Shown here in pieces: positions 15,495-24,789 of a stretch of 64,000 bases of DNA. Positions within the stretch are counted from its first letter, which is position 1; the number at the start of each line of letters is the position of its first letter. Both the position numbers and the translations under genes were made by a program. Below the pieces are notes generated by a model. The model saw nothing but the letters and a program-made list of their open reading frames with translations. It had not been told where the DNA came from and ran no database searches. This DNA comes from Haloactinospora alba. GTDB taxonomy: Bacteria; Actinomycetota; Actinomycetes; Streptosporangiales; Streptosporangiaceae. The stretch spans positions 248,001 through 312,000 of the forward strand of contig NZ_VFQC01000003.1 in assembly GCF_006717075.1 (NCBI RefSeq), written 5' to 3'.

Positions 15495-16184
15495 ATGGGA
15501 GTTGAACAGCCGCACGTATTGTTCGTCGAGGACGACCCCGTGATCCGGGAAACCACCCAGATGAGCCTGGAACGCGATGGGTTCCGGGTAACGGTGGCCG
15601 ACGATGGCCGGGCCGGGTGGGAAGCGTTTCGGCAGCAGCGCCCCGACGCCGTGCTGCTGGACGTGCTGCTGCCCGAGATGAACGGAGTGAGCCTGTGCCG
15701 GCGCATCCGCCAGGACGACCTCACCCCGGTCGTGATGCTGACCGCCCGGGACGATCCGGTGGACATCGTCGTCGGGCTGGAGGAGGGCGCGGACGACTAC
15801 GTCACCAAACCCTTCGACAGCGCGGTTCTCATAGCACGCATCCGTGCCGTGCTGCGCAGGGCCGACGCGGGGCGCCCCGCGTCGGGAAACGAACCGTTGC
15901 GGTTCGGCGACGTGCAGATCGACCCTGAGGGAGTGCGTGTCCTACGCGGCGGTGAACCGGTCGCGCTGACCCCCACCGAGATGCGCCTCCTGCTGCGGTT
16001 CGCCGAGGAGCCGGGAACGGTGCTCGGCCGTGACGTCCTGCTGGAAAGCGTCTGGGACTACGCGTGGGGCGGGGACACCCGGGTCGTGGACGTGCACGTT
16101 CAGCGGCTGCGGAACAAGATCGGCACCGACCGCATCGAGACGGTGCGCGGTTTCGGCTACAAGCTGGTGAGCGAGGGTCCGTGA
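15495..16184 (+). CDS. OmpR-family response regulator, CseB-like
   Basis: 229 residues from ATG 15495. The receiver domain has the acidic pair (VEDD), phosphorylation Asp in AVLLDVLLPEMNG, Thr in MLTARD and Lys in YVTKPFD. The C-terminal winged helix is ALTPTEMRLLLRFAEEPGTVLGRDVLLESVW ending RTVRGFGYKL-type text (IETVRGFGYKLV). It overlaps the kinase start by four bases (GTGA), so the two are translationally coupled. Confidence 0.9.
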   Translation: MGVEQPHVLFVEDDPVIRETTQMSLERDGFRVTVADDGRAGWEAFRQQRPDAVLLDVLLPEMNGVSLCRRIRQDDLTPVVMLTARDDPVDIVVGLEEGADDYVTKPFDSAVLIARIRAVLRRADAGRPASGNEPLRFGDVQIDPEGVRVLRGGEPVALTPTEMRLLLRFAEEPGTVLGRDVLLESVWDYAWGGDTRVVDVHVQRLRNKIGTDRIETVRGFGYKLVSEGP

Positions 16185-17410
16185 GTCTGCGTTGGCGGAT
16201 CACTCTCGCGATCGCGCTGGTCAGCACGCTGGTCGCACTGGCGTTGAGCCTGACCGTGCACTTCGCCTACGCCTACCGCCAGGCCGAGCAGGCCCGCCAG
16301 TTGCAGACGCAGCGGCTCGAACTGGCGCTGGAGGAGTACGACCGCACCGGCCAGCCCGGGCTGCGCAGCCAGCTCAATGACCCGAAGCTGCCGGACCGCC
16401 TGCGGGAGGCGGCGTCCGAGGGCGGCACGGCCGCCATGGTGACCCAGACTCCACAGGGTGCTGTCGTGTGGGCGGCACTGTCCACCACGGGTGGGGACAC
16501 GCTCTCGCTGCGCTCGTCCTACCAGCCGCAGTTGGACGACCGCGCCTCACTGGACCGGGTGCTGCTGATGGGTGCTGCGGCACTCATCGCTACGGGAACG
16601 GGAGCCGGAGTGGTGATTGGTGCGCGGTTGTCGCGCCGGTTGCGCCATGCCGCGGCAGCGGCTGCCCGGGTGGCCGACGGGGATTACTCCACCCGGGTCA
16701 GTGCGGCGGTCGGCGGCCGATCCCGGGACGAGGCGGCTGAGCTGGCCCAGGCGGTCGACGCGATGTCGAGCGCGCTGCAGAACCGGCTGCAGGCGGAACG
16801 CCAGGTCACCGCCGATATCGCGCACGAGTTGCGGACTCCGCTGACCGGGTTGACCACGGCGGCGGAGCTGCTTCCGGAGGGGCGTTCGACGGAGCTGGTA
16901 CGTGGCCGGATCGCGGTGCTGCGTGACCTGGTCGAAGACGTGCTGGAGGTGGCGCGGTTGGACACGGCCACGGAACTGCCCGAGCTGTCCGACATCGCAG
17001 TCGGCGACTTCGTCACCCGGCGGGTCGCGACGTACTCGTCCGAACCCGAGGTGCGTGTCGCGACCGAGACGGTGGTGGCCACCGACCCGCGGCGGTTGGA
17101 GCGGGTACTGGCCAACCTGGTGAGTAACGCGTACAACCACGGGCGGCCACCCGTGGTTGTGGAGGTGGACGGGCCGCGGGTGCGGGTGCGGGACCACGGC
17201 CCGGGTTTTCCGGACGAGGTTCTGGCCGAGGGCCCGGGCCGGTTCCGGAAGGGCTCCGGAGGCGGGCACGGCCTGGGCCTTACGATCGCGGTGGGCCAGG
17301 CTCGCGTGCTCGGGGCGCGGTTGAGTTTCACCAACGCCGATGCCGACGGCGGCGCTGTGGCCGTGCTGGAGCTACCCGTCTCGGAGGGCGAGGACGCTCC
17401 CGGGAGGTAG
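16181..17410 (+). CDS. Sensor histidine kinase, CseC-like
   Basis: 409 residues from GTG 16181. TM1 (ITLAIALVSTLVALALSLTV), an extracellular region of about 100 residues, TM2 (LLMGAAALIATGTGAGVVIG), HAMP, then the His box DIAHELRTPLTGL. The N box LANLVSNAYNHG, G1 DHGPGFPDE and G2 GGGHGLGLTI complete the ATPase domain. It would phosphorylate the upstream regulator in response to an envelope signal, possibly modulated by the lipoprotein. Confidence 0.9.
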   Translation: MSLRWRITLAIALVSTLVALALSLTVHFAYAYRQAEQARQLQTQRLELALEEYDRTGQPGLRSQLNDPKLPDRLREAASEGGTAAMVTQTPQGAVVWAALSTTGGDTLSLRSSYQPQLDDRASLDRVLLMGAAALIATGTGAGVVIGARLSRRLRHAAAAAARVADGDYSTRVSAAVGGRSRDEAAELAQAVDAMSSALQNRLQAERQVTADIAHELRTPLTGLTTAAELLPEGRSTELVRGRIAVLRDLVEDVLEVARLDTATELPELSDIAVGDFVTRRVATYSSEPEVRVATETVVATDPRRLERVLANLVSNAYNHGRPPVVVEVDGPRVRVRDHGPGFPDEVLAEGPGRFRKGSGGGHGLGLTIAVGQARVLGARLSFTNADADGGAVAVLELPVSEGEDAPGR

Positions 17411-17415
17411 GTGGG

Positions 17416-17443
17416 GTGTGTCCCGGGGCGCCCCGGGACACAC
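17416..17443. terminator. Perfect palindrome between convergent genes, bidirectional terminator
   Basis: A 28-bp perfect inverted repeat with arms of 14 bases (GTGTGTCCCGGGGC and its complement) lies 6 bases after the kinase stop and 27 bases before the aminotransferase stop on the other strand. It would serve both convergent transcripts. Confidence 0.75.
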
Positions 17444-17469
17444 GGGCGGATGACTACCGTGCTCGGGGA

Positions 17470-18858
17470 TCAGACGCGGTCCCAGGCGGCGGTGAGGACG
17501 CCGCGCAGGATGCGCTCCATCTCCTCGAAGTGTTCCGGTCCGCAGGTGAGCGGCGGGGCGAGCTGGACGACGGGGTCGCCGCGGTCGTCAGCGCGGCAGA
17601 CGAGGCCGGCCTCCAGCAACGCGGGGGAGAGGAACCCGTTGAGCAGGCGTTTCGCCTCCTCGTCGGTGAAGGTCTCCTTGGTCTCCTTGTTCTTGACCAG
17701 TTCGATCCCGTAGAAGTACCCGTCGCCGCGGATGTCCCCCACGATCGGCAGGTCGTGCAGCCTCTCCAGGGTGGCGCGGAACGTGGCGGCGTTGCGCTGC
17801 ACGTTGTCCAGCAGCCCGTCGCGCTCGAACAGGTCCAGGTTGGCCAGCGCGGCGGCCGCGGCCACCGGGTGCCCGCCGAAGGTGATGCCGTGCGCGAACG
17901 CGCCGGCGCCGTTCAGGAACGGTTCCATGAGGCCATCGCGCGCGATCACCCCGCCGAGCGGGACGTAGCCGGACGTGGCGCCCTTGGCGAAGGTGATCAT
18001 GTCCGGCAGGTAGCCGTACTTCTGGGCGCCGAAGTAGGTGCCGAGCCGGCCGAAGGCGCAGATGACCTCGTCGGACACCATCAGGACGCCGTAACGGTCG
18101 CAGATCTCGCGCACCCGCTGGAAGTAGCCGGGCGGGGGCGGGAAGCACCCGCCGGAGTTCTGCACCGGTTCCACGTAGACCGCGGCGATGGTCTCCGGGT
18201 CGTTCTGCAGGATGGCCTCTTCGATCTGGTCGGCGGCCCAGCGGCCGAACGCCTCGGGGTCGTCGCCGTGGACGGGGGCCCGGTAGATGTTGGTGTTGGG
18301 CACCTGGATGGTGCTGGGCACCAGCGGTTCGAACGGCGTCTTGATGGCCTGGACGCCGGTGATGGACAGCGCGCCGAGGCTGGTGCCGTGGTAGGCGGTC
18401 TGCCGGCTGATGACCTTGTGCCGGGTGGGTTGGCCGACGCTCTTGAAGTACTGCCGGGCGAGCTTCCAGGCGCTCTCGACCGCCTCGGACCCGCTGGTGG
18501 TGAGGAAGACCCGGTTCAGGTCGCCGGGCGCGAGCCCGGCCAGCCGGTCGGCGAGCTCGATCGCCCGGGGGTGGGCGTAGGTCCACAGCGGGAAGTAGGC
18601 GAGTTCCCTGGCCTGGTCGGCGATGGCGTCGGCGATCTCGGTGCGCCCGTGTCCCACCTGGGACACGAACAGGCCGGACAGGCCGTCGAGGTAGCGCCTG
18701 CCGTCGGCGTCGCGGACGTACACGCCGTCACCACTGGTGATGACCGGGACGTCCGCGTCGGCGTAGGCCCCCATGTCGGTGAAGTGCATCCACAGGTGGT
18801 CCTTGGCGGCGCGCTGGAGGCCGCCGGCGGGTCCGGCCTGGTTGGGCTGAGTTGTCAC
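17470..18858 (-). CDS. Class III aminotransferase (putrescine/omega-amino acid:pyruvate type)
   Basis: 462 residues from GTG 18858, with GGGGAG upstream. Features of the SpuC-like omega-transaminase group: DGLSGLFVSQVGHG, FLTTSGSEAVESAWKLARQY, SRQTAYHGTSLGALS, VEPVQNSGGCFPPP, VSDEVICAFGRLGTYFG, and the PLP Lys in ITFAKGATSGYVPLGG. Family members transfer an amino group from putrescine, cadaverine or beta-alanine to pyruvate. Its divergent neighbour is an aminobutyraldehyde-dehydrogenase-like gene and a polyamine importer, so putrescine to gamma-aminobutyraldehyde is the best guess. Confidence 0.85.
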   Translation of the reverse strand: MTTQPNQAGPAGGLQRAAKDHLWMHFTDMGAYADADVPVITSGDGVYVRDADGRRYLDGLSGLFVSQVGHGRTEIADAIADQARELAYFPLWTYAHPRAIELADRLAGLAPGDLNRVFLTTSGSEAVESAWKLARQYFKSVGQPTRHKVISRQTAYHGTSLGALSITGVQAIKTPFEPLVPSTIQVPNTNIYRAPVHGDDPEAFGRWAADQIEEAILQNDPETIAAVYVEPVQNSGGCFPPPPGYFQRVREICDRYGVLMVSDEVICAFGRLGTYFGAQKYGYLPDMITFAKGATSGYVPLGGVIARDGLMEPFLNGAGAFAHGITFGGHPVAAAAALANLDLFERDGLLDNVQRNAATFRATLERLHDLPIVGDIRGDGYFYGIELVKNKETKETFTDEEAKRLLNGFLSPALLEAGLVCRADDRGDPVVQLAPPLTCGPEHFEEMERILRGVLTAAWDRV

Positions 18859-19050
18859 TTGGGCTCCCCTGGGTTGGGTATGTGCGCGGTCTACCCAGTG
18901 AAATAGTCGCATTAATCCAATTTGTGTCAAGTATCGATGGCGAAACGCGATTTTTACAACGGAATCCCTTGTGGCTGGCCACGGTGGTCTGTCAAGGTAC
19001 CGGAACGACAAGCACTGTGTCCTGCATCACGGACCGTGAGGAGGAAACCC

Positions 19051-20505
19051 GTGGCACACCAGCCCAGCTCCCCCAGGAAGCTGCGCAACTTCGTCAACGG
19101 CGCCTACGTGGACGCGGCCGACGGCCGCACCGCCGGACTCACCGACCCCGTCACCGGGAAGGTGTTCGCCGAAGCCCCCGTCTCCGCCCAGGCCGACCTC
19201 GACAACGCCTTCCGCGCCGCAGCGGACGCGTTCGAGAACCGGTGGCGCGACGTCACCCCGGCCGAGCGGCAGATCGCGATCAACAAGTTCGCCGACGCCG
19301 TGGAGGAGCGCGGCGAGGAACTCGTCGCCGCCGAGGTGGAGAACTGCGGCAAACCCTTCTCCAGCACCCGGGACGAGGAGCTGTGGCAGGTCACCGACGC
19401 CCTGCGGTTCTTCGCGGGCGCCAGCCGGACCCTGGAGGGCAAGGCCGCCCACGAGTACATGGCCGACCACACCTCCTGGGTGCGGCGGGAGCCCCTCGGC
19501 GTCGTCGGCCAGATCACCCCGTGGAACTACCCGATGGCCATGGCCGCCTGGAAGATCGGCCCCGCCCTGGCCGCCGGCGACACCATCGTCCTCAAACCCT
19601 CCGACACCACCCCCGCCTCGACCCTGCTGCTCGCCGAGATCGCCGCCGAGTTCCTCCCGCCCGGTGTGCTCAACGTCGTCACCGGCGACCGGGACACCGG
19701 CCGCGCCCTGGTGGAGCATCCCACCCCGCAGATGGTGTCGCTGACCGGCTCCACCCGCGCCGGACTGGAGGTCGCCCAGAGCGCCTCGGCGGACCTGAAA
19801 CGGCTCCACCTGGAGCTCGGCGGGAAGGCGCCGGTGATCGTCTTCGACGACGCCGACGTGGAGAAGGCCGCGGCCGGCATCGCCGAGGCCGGCTTCTTCA
19901 ACGCCGGCCAGGACTGCACCGCCGCCACCCGCGTACTCGCCGCCCCCGGTATCCACGACGACCTGGCCGCCGCCCTGGCCGAACAGGCGCGTGTCACCAC
20001 CACGGCCGGCCCGGACAACCCCGACGCGGCCTACGGGCCGCTGAACAACGCCAACCAGCTCGACCGCGTCAGCGGGTTCCTGGAGCGCACCCCCGACCAC
20101 GCCGACGTGCTGGCCGGCGGCTCCCGGGTGGGCGAGGAGGGCTACTTCTTCGCCCCCACCGTCGTGTCCGGGCTGCGCCAGGGCGACGAGATGGTCACCG
20201 ACGAGATCTTCGGCCCCGCCATCACCGTCCAGCGGTTCGACGACGAGGACACCGCCGTGACATGGGCCAACTCGGTCCGCTACGGTCTCGCTTCCAGCGT
20301 GTGGACCCAGAACCACGCCCGTGCGCTGCGGGTGTCCCGGCGGCTGGACTTCGGCTGCGTGTGGATCAACACCCACATCCCGCTGATCGCGGAGATGCCG
20401 CACGGCGGGTTCAAACAGTCCGGCTACGGCAAGGACCTGTCGATGTACAGCCTGGAGGAGTACACCCGCGTCAAACACGTCATGAGCTACATCGGACGCG
20501 ACTGA
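19051..20505 (+). CDS. Aldehyde dehydrogenase, gamma-aminobutyraldehyde type
   Basis: 484 residues from GTG 19051 behind GAGGAGG. NAD-binding and catalytic motifs: QITPWNYPMAMAAWKIGPAL, LKPSDTTP, LTGSTRAG, LELGGKAPVIVFDDAD (catalytic Glu) and FFNAGQDCTAATR (catalytic Cys). The C-terminus FGCVWINTHIPLIAEMPHGGFKQSGYGKD fits the PatD/aminobutyraldehyde or betaine-aldehyde group. It would oxidise the aldehyde made by the divergent transaminase or the downstream oxidase to GABA. First gene of the polyamine operon; potA follows after 48 bp. Confidence 0.87.
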   Translation: MAHQPSSPRKLRNFVNGAYVDAADGRTAGLTDPVTGKVFAEAPVSAQADLDNAFRAAADAFENRWRDVTPAERQIAINKFADAVEERGEELVAAEVENCGKPFSSTRDEELWQVTDALRFFAGASRTLEGKAAHEYMADHTSWVRREPLGVVGQITPWNYPMAMAAWKIGPALAAGDTIVLKPSDTTPASTLLLAEIAAEFLPPGVLNVVTGDRDTGRALVEHPTPQMVSLTGSTRAGLEVAQSASADLKRLHLELGGKAPVIVFDDADVEKAAAGIAEAGFFNAGQDCTAATRVLAAPGIHDDLAAALAEQARVTTTAGPDNPDAAYGPLNNANQLDRVSGFLERTPDHADVLAGGSRVGEEGYFFAPTVVSGLRQGDEMVTDEIFGPAITVQRFDDEDTAVTWANSVRYGLASSVWTQNHARALRVSRRLDFGCVWINTHIPLIAEMPHGGFKQSGYGKDLSMYSLEEYTRVKHVMSYIGRD

Positions 20506-20553
20506 CGGTCCGCCGCCCTCGACCACCGACCGGAGACAGGACGCTGACGAACC

Positions 20554-21699
20554 ATGGCGACAACCTCCCAACAGACCCCGGCGCCGCACAGCACCGAACC
20601 CCGCGGGGAACAGTCCGGCCCGGCGATCAGCCTCCACGGCGTCACCAAGACCTACCGCTCGGGTCAGGAGACCGTCCCCGCCGTGCGCGGCGTCGACCTG
20701 GACATCGGCAGCGGGGAGTTCTTCTCCCTGCTCGGGCCGTCGGGGTGCGGAAAGACCACGACCATGCGGCTCATCGCCGGGTTCGAGGAACCCACCACGG
20801 GCAGTGTGAGCCTCGCCGGCACCGACGTGACCGGGGTCCCTCCCAACCGGCGCGACGTGAACATGGTGTTCCAGAGCTACGCGCTCTTCCCGCACATGAC
20901 CATCCACGACAACGTCGCCTTCGGGCTGCGCCGCGCGAGGACCCCGGCACAGGAGATCCAGCGGCGGGTGGCAGAAGCCCTCGAGCTGGTGGAACTCGGC
21001 GACCGCGCCAAGTACAGGCCCAACCAGCTCTCCGGAGGCCAGCAGCAGCGGGTCGCGCTGGCGCGCGCCCTCGTCAACCGGCCCAGCGCCCTCCTGCTGG
21101 ACGAACCGCTCGGCGCGCTGGACCTCAAACTCCGCCAGACGATGCAGATCGAGCTGAAACGCATCCAGCGCGAGGTGGGGATCACCTTCGTCTACGTCAC
21201 CCACGACCAGGGGGAGGCGCTGACGATGTCCGACCGGATCGCGGTGATGAACCACGGCACCGTGGAGCAGCTCGGCACTCCGGCGCAGATCTACGAACAG
21301 CCCGCGAGCCGGTTCGTCGCCGGGTTCATCGGTACCTCCAACCTGATCACCGGAACCGTCACCTCCGGCGGTGACGGGGCCCGGATGGAACTGGGATCGG
21401 GCCAGCACGTGCACCTGCGCACCGACCGGGAGGACGGCGCCAGCATCGACGTGACCGTACGGCCGGAGAAGATCCACCTGTCCACGTCGGAACCCGCCCC
21501 CGACCACAGCCGCGTGCGGGGGCGGGTCACCGAGGTGGTGTACCAGGGGTCGGCCACCCACTACACCGTCGACACGGCCGCCGGATCGGAGATCGTGATG
21601 TTCCAGCAGAACGCCTCGGGCGCCGGGAACCTCGCGGAACGCGGCGACGAGGTGTGGCTCTCCTGGCTTCCCGAGCACTCCTTCGTCCTACCGGAGTGA
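20554..21699 (+). CDS. potA: Polyamine ABC importer, ATPase subunit
   Basis: 381 residues. Walker [12 protein letters not shown] loop [11 protein letters not shown], signature [15 protein letters not shown], Walker [13 protein letters not shown] loop VTHDQ, then a C-terminal TOBE domain ([13 protein letters not shown]). Spacing and the TOBE domain place it in the spermidine/putrescine (PotA) group. It powers the two permeases encoded downstream. Confidence 0.88.
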   Translation: MATTSQQTPAPHSTEPRGEQSGPAISLHGVTKTYRSGQETVPAVRGVDLDIGSGEFFSLLGPSGCGKTTTMRLIAGFEEPTTGSVSLAGTDVTGVPPNRRDVNMVFQSYALFPHMTIHDNVAFGLRRARTPAQEIQRRVAEALELVELGDRAKYRPNQLSGGQQQRVALARALVNRPSALLLDEPLGALDLKLRQTMQIELKRIQREVGITFVYVTHDQGEALTMSDRIAVMNHGTVEQLGTPAQIYEQPASRFVAGFIGTSNLITGTVTSGGDGARMELGSGQHVHLRTDREDGASIDVTVRPEKIHLSTSEPAPDHSRVRGRVTEVVYQGSATHYTVDTAAGSEIVMFQQNASGAGNLAERGDEVWLSWLPEHSFVLPE

Positions 21700-21780
21700 C
21701 CAGCCCACCCCGGGCCGGCCGGGACCCGGCCGGCCCCCGATGCCCTGCCGACGCCCTCGAGCAGAGAAGCGGTTGATGAC

Positions 21781-23019
21781 GTGCGTATCTCCTCACCCAA
21801 CGACCCCGCGCTGATCCGCGGGCTGACCCGGGCCCGCTACAGCCGGCGCACCGCGCTGCGCCTGTCGGGCGCCGGCGCGCTCACGGCGGGACTCGCCCTG
21901 AGCGGCTGCTCCATCGCGGGCGAGAAACGCGAAGCGACACCGGTGGCGCAGTACTGGTCGGACAAGGAAAGCAACGGGCACCTGCGGTTCGCCAACTGGC
22001 CGCTGTACATGGACTCCGACCGCACCCAGCTGCGGCAGTTCACCGACTCCACCGGCATCACCGTCGACTACCAGGAAGCCATCCAGGAGAACCCCTCGTG
22101 GTTCGGCCAGATCCAGCCGCGGCTGGCCGAGGGGAGTGACATCGGGGCCGACCTGATGGTGATGACCAACGGCGTGGAGTTCACCAAGCTCAAGGCGCTC
22201 AACTACCTGGCGCCGCTGGACCACGACAAGCTCCCGAACTACGCCGAGTACGGCGGTGAGCTCTACAAGAACACCGACTACGACCCCGGCAACGAGTTCA
22301 CCGTCCCCTACACGTCCGGGATCACGGGGATCGCCTACAACCCCGAGTACGTCGACCGCGAGATCACCAGCATCGCCGACCTGTGGGATCCCCAGTTCGC
22401 CGGGCGGGTCGGGATGATGGGCGACCCGCAGGAGATCGCGAACTTCGGCCTGCTGCTCAACGGGGTCGCCCCGGCCGACTCCACCCGCGACGACTGGGAG
22501 GACGCCGCGCGCAGGCTCGAGGAGCAGCGGGACCGCGGCATCGTGCGCTCCTACTACAAACAGGACTACATCCAGCCGCTGACGACCGGCAACATCTGGA
22601 TGTCCATGGCGTGGTCCGGCGACGTGTACCAGCAGAACGCCGAGGAGAACGCCAACCTCAGGTTCGTGGTCCCCGAGGAGGGCGCCACCATCTGGACCGA
22701 CAACATGATGATCCCCTACACGGCGAGGAACCCGGTGGACGCCGCCATGATGATGGACTTCCTCTACGACCCGGAGATCGCCGCCGGCCTCACCTCCTAC
22801 ATCAACTACGTCTCGCCCGTGCCCGACAGCCAGGACGTGCTGCGGCGGCGCGCCGAGGAGGCCTCGGGCGAGGAGAAGCAGCGGCTGGCCGACCTGGCCG
22901 AGAGCTCGCTGGTGTTCCCCACCGAGGAGGACTACGAGCGGCTGCACAACTACGTGACCGTCCCGGTGGACGACGAGAAGTCGTTCACCGGCCGCTTCCT
23001 CGAGATCACACAGGCATAG
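21781..23019 (+). CDS. potD: Polyamine ABC importer, substrate-binding lipoprotein
   Basis: 412 residues from GTG 21781. The N-terminus SRRTALRLSGAGALTAG has a twin-arginine motif and ends in a lipobox (ALSGC), so it is probably a Tat-exported lipoprotein. The mature part has PotD-like features: LRFANWPLYMD, VDYQEAI, DLMVMTNG, VPYTSGITGIAYNPEYV, IADLWDPQFAGRVGMM and MSMAWSGDVYQ, where the aromatic and acidic residues line the amine site in PotD/PotF. It captures putrescine or spermidine outside the membrane. Confidence 0.85.
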   Translation: MRISSPNDPALIRGLTRARYSRRTALRLSGAGALTAGLALSGCSIAGEKREATPVAQYWSDKESNGHLRFANWPLYMDSDRTQLRQFTDSTGITVDYQEAIQENPSWFGQIQPRLAEGSDIGADLMVMTNGVEFTKLKALNYLAPLDHDKLPNYAEYGGELYKNTDYDPGNEFTVPYTSGITGIAYNPEYVDREITSIADLWDPQFAGRVGMMGDPQEIANFGLLLNGVAPADSTRDDWEDAARRLEEQRDRGIVRSYYKQDYIQPLTTGNIWMSMAWSGDVYQQNAEENANLRFVVPEEGATIWTDNMMIPYTARNPVDAAMMMDFLYDPEIAAGLTSYINYVSPVPDSQDVLRRRAEEASGEEKQRLADLAESSLVFPTEEDYERLHNYVTVPVDDEKSFTGRFLEITQA

Positions 23020-23027
23020 GGGGCGGA

Positions 23028-23882
23028 ATGCGAACCAGGAGAGCTCCGTACTTCCTCGTCCTCCCCGCCTGGATCTGGCTGGCGATCTTCTTCGTCGTGC
23101 CGATCTGCGGCATGCTGTCGGTGTCCACGATGAGCGGCAACGTCATCGACGGTTTCCGCAACACGCTGGCGGTCGGCAACTACGCCGAGGCGGTCGCGAC
23201 CTACTGGCCCCAACTGCTGCGGTCCCTGTTCTACGGGTTCTGCGCGACAGCGCTGTGCATCGCCGTCGGCTACCCCGTGGCGTACTGGGTGTCGTTCAAC
23301 GGCGGCGCCCACAAGTCGACCTACCTGCTGCTGTTGCTGCTGCCGTTCTTCGTGCCCCAGGTGCTGCGCACGATCAACTGGAAGTTCACGCTGGCCGACG
23401 ACGGCGTCCTGTTCGGCACGGTCAAGGACCTCGGGATGCTGCCCGAGGGCTTCCACGTGCTGAGTACCGCCCTCGCCGTCATCTGCGGCCTGGCGTACAA
23501 CTTCCTGCCGTTCATGGTGCTGCCGATCTACGCCGTGCTGGAGCGGGTGGACCACCGCGTCGTGGAAGCCGCCTACGACCTGTACGCCACCCGCGTGCAG
23601 GCGTTCGTGCGGGTGGTGCTGCCGATCTCCCTGCCCGGCGTCTTCGCCGGGGTGCTCATGGTGTTCGTGCCCACCAGCGCCGACTACGTCAGCGCCTCGG
23701 TGCTCGGCGGGACCCACACCACCATGATCGGCAACATCATCCGCACCCAGTATCTGGTGAACAACTCCTACCCCCTGGCGGCCGCGATCACGTTCGTCCT
23801 CATGGCGATCCTGCTGATCGGCATCTTCAGCTACGCGCGGGCGCTCGGTACCGAGCAGGTCATGGAGGTGCAGGCCAAATGA
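23028..23882 (+). CDS. potB: Polyamine ABC importer permease PotB
   Basis: 284 residues from ATG 23028, 8 bases after the potD stop. About six membrane segments, beginning with FLVLPAWIWLAIFFVVPICG. The EAA coupling loop VVEAAYDLYATRVQAFVRVVLPISLPGV is present. It pairs with the next gene as a heterodimer. Confidence 0.87.
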   Translation: MRTRRAPYFLVLPAWIWLAIFFVVPICGMLSVSTMSGNVIDGFRNTLAVGNYAEAVATYWPQLLRSLFYGFCATALCIAVGYPVAYWVSFNGGAHKSTYLLLLLLPFFVPQVLRTINWKFTLADDGVLFGTVKDLGMLPEGFHVLSTALAVICGLAYNFLPFMVLPIYAVLERVDHRVVEAAYDLYATRVQAFVRVVLPISLPGVFAGVLMVFVPTSADYVSASVLGGTHTTMIGNIIRTQYLVNNSYPLAAAITFVLMAILLIGIFSYARALGTEQVMEVQAK

Positions 23883-24727
23883 GCACGGACACCACCACAC
23901 CGGCGCCGACGCCGGCGCCGGCCTCCGGGCGGCCCGCCCGGACCGGCGGCCTCGCCGGACGGATCGACTGGGGGAAGTGGTTCACCCGGGCGGTGCTGCT
24001 GTGGCTGTTCGCACCGGTCGCGGCGATGGTCGCCTTCAGCTTCAACGACATCAGCGGCCGCCAGAACGTGTCCTGGCAGGGGTTCACGTTCAAGTGGTAC
24101 GGCCAGGCGTTCGCCTACGAGGACCTCAACCACGCGCTGTTCAACACGGTGGCGATCGGTCTGCTCACCATGCTCATCGCCGGCGGGATCGGCAGCCTGC
24201 TCGGGCTGGCGCTGGGCCGCTACCGGTTCCACGGCCAGGGCACCACCAACCTGGTGATGTTCGCCGCGATCTCCGCCCCCGAGGTGGTGATGGGGGCCTC
24301 CCTGCTGTCGCTGTTCCTGACGATGAGCATCAGCACCGGTTTCGTCACCATCCTGATCGCCCACGTCATGTTCACCATCTCGTTCGTGGCGATCACCGTC
24401 CGGGCGCGCGTCATGACCCTCGACCCGAAACTGGAGGAAGCCGCCCGCGACCTGGGCGCCGGCGTGTGGACGACGTTCCGCCTGGTAACCCTGCCGATGC
24501 TGCTGCCCGCCATCATGGCGGGGGCGCTGCTGGCGCTGGCCCTGTCCGTGGACGACTTCATCATCACCACGTTCGTCAGCGGGGAGACCAGCACCTTCCC
24601 GCTGTGGATCTGGGGCTCCACCCGCGCCGGAATCCCACCGCAGGTCAACGTCATGGGGACGTTGACGTTCAGTGTCGGCGTCCTGCTGGCGATCGGCAAC
24701 ATCGTCCTCGCCCGCCGCCGGCGGTGA
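23879..24727 (+). CDS. potC: Polyamine ABC importer permease PotC
   Basis: 282 residues from ATG 23879, overlapping the potB stop (ATGA), so translation is coupled. A Pro/Ala-rich leader of about 25 residues is followed by six membrane segments. The EAA loop KLEEAARDLGAGVWTTFRLVTLP and the segment SVDDFIITTFVSG are typical of PotC. Confidence 0.88.
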   Translation: MSTDTTTPAPTPAPASGRPARTGGLAGRIDWGKWFTRAVLLWLFAPVAAMVAFSFNDISGRQNVSWQGFTFKWYGQAFAYEDLNHALFNTVAIGLLTMLIAGGIGSLLGLALGRYRFHGQGTTNLVMFAAISAPEVVMGASLLSLFLTMSISTGFVTILIAHVMFTISFVAITVRARVMTLDPKLEEAARDLGAGVWTTFRLVTLPMLLPAIMAGALLALALSVDDFIITTFVSGETSTFPLWIWGSTRAGIPPQVNVMGTLTFSVGVLLAIGNIVLARRRR

Positions 24728-24789
24728 CCCCGCCCCTCCCGGACGGGGCCGCCGCCACCGCACCCACCGAACCGACGGAGTGATACACC

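Noticed and set aside
18852-21374. An 840-codon plus-strand frame overlapping the aldehyde dehydrogenase and potA
   Set aside because: Arg/Pro-rich shadow in another frame; the real genes have intact motifs.
19027-21678. An 883-codon minus-strand frame over the polyamine operon
   Set aside because: Low-complexity Gly/Val/His text typical of the antisense of high-GC genes.
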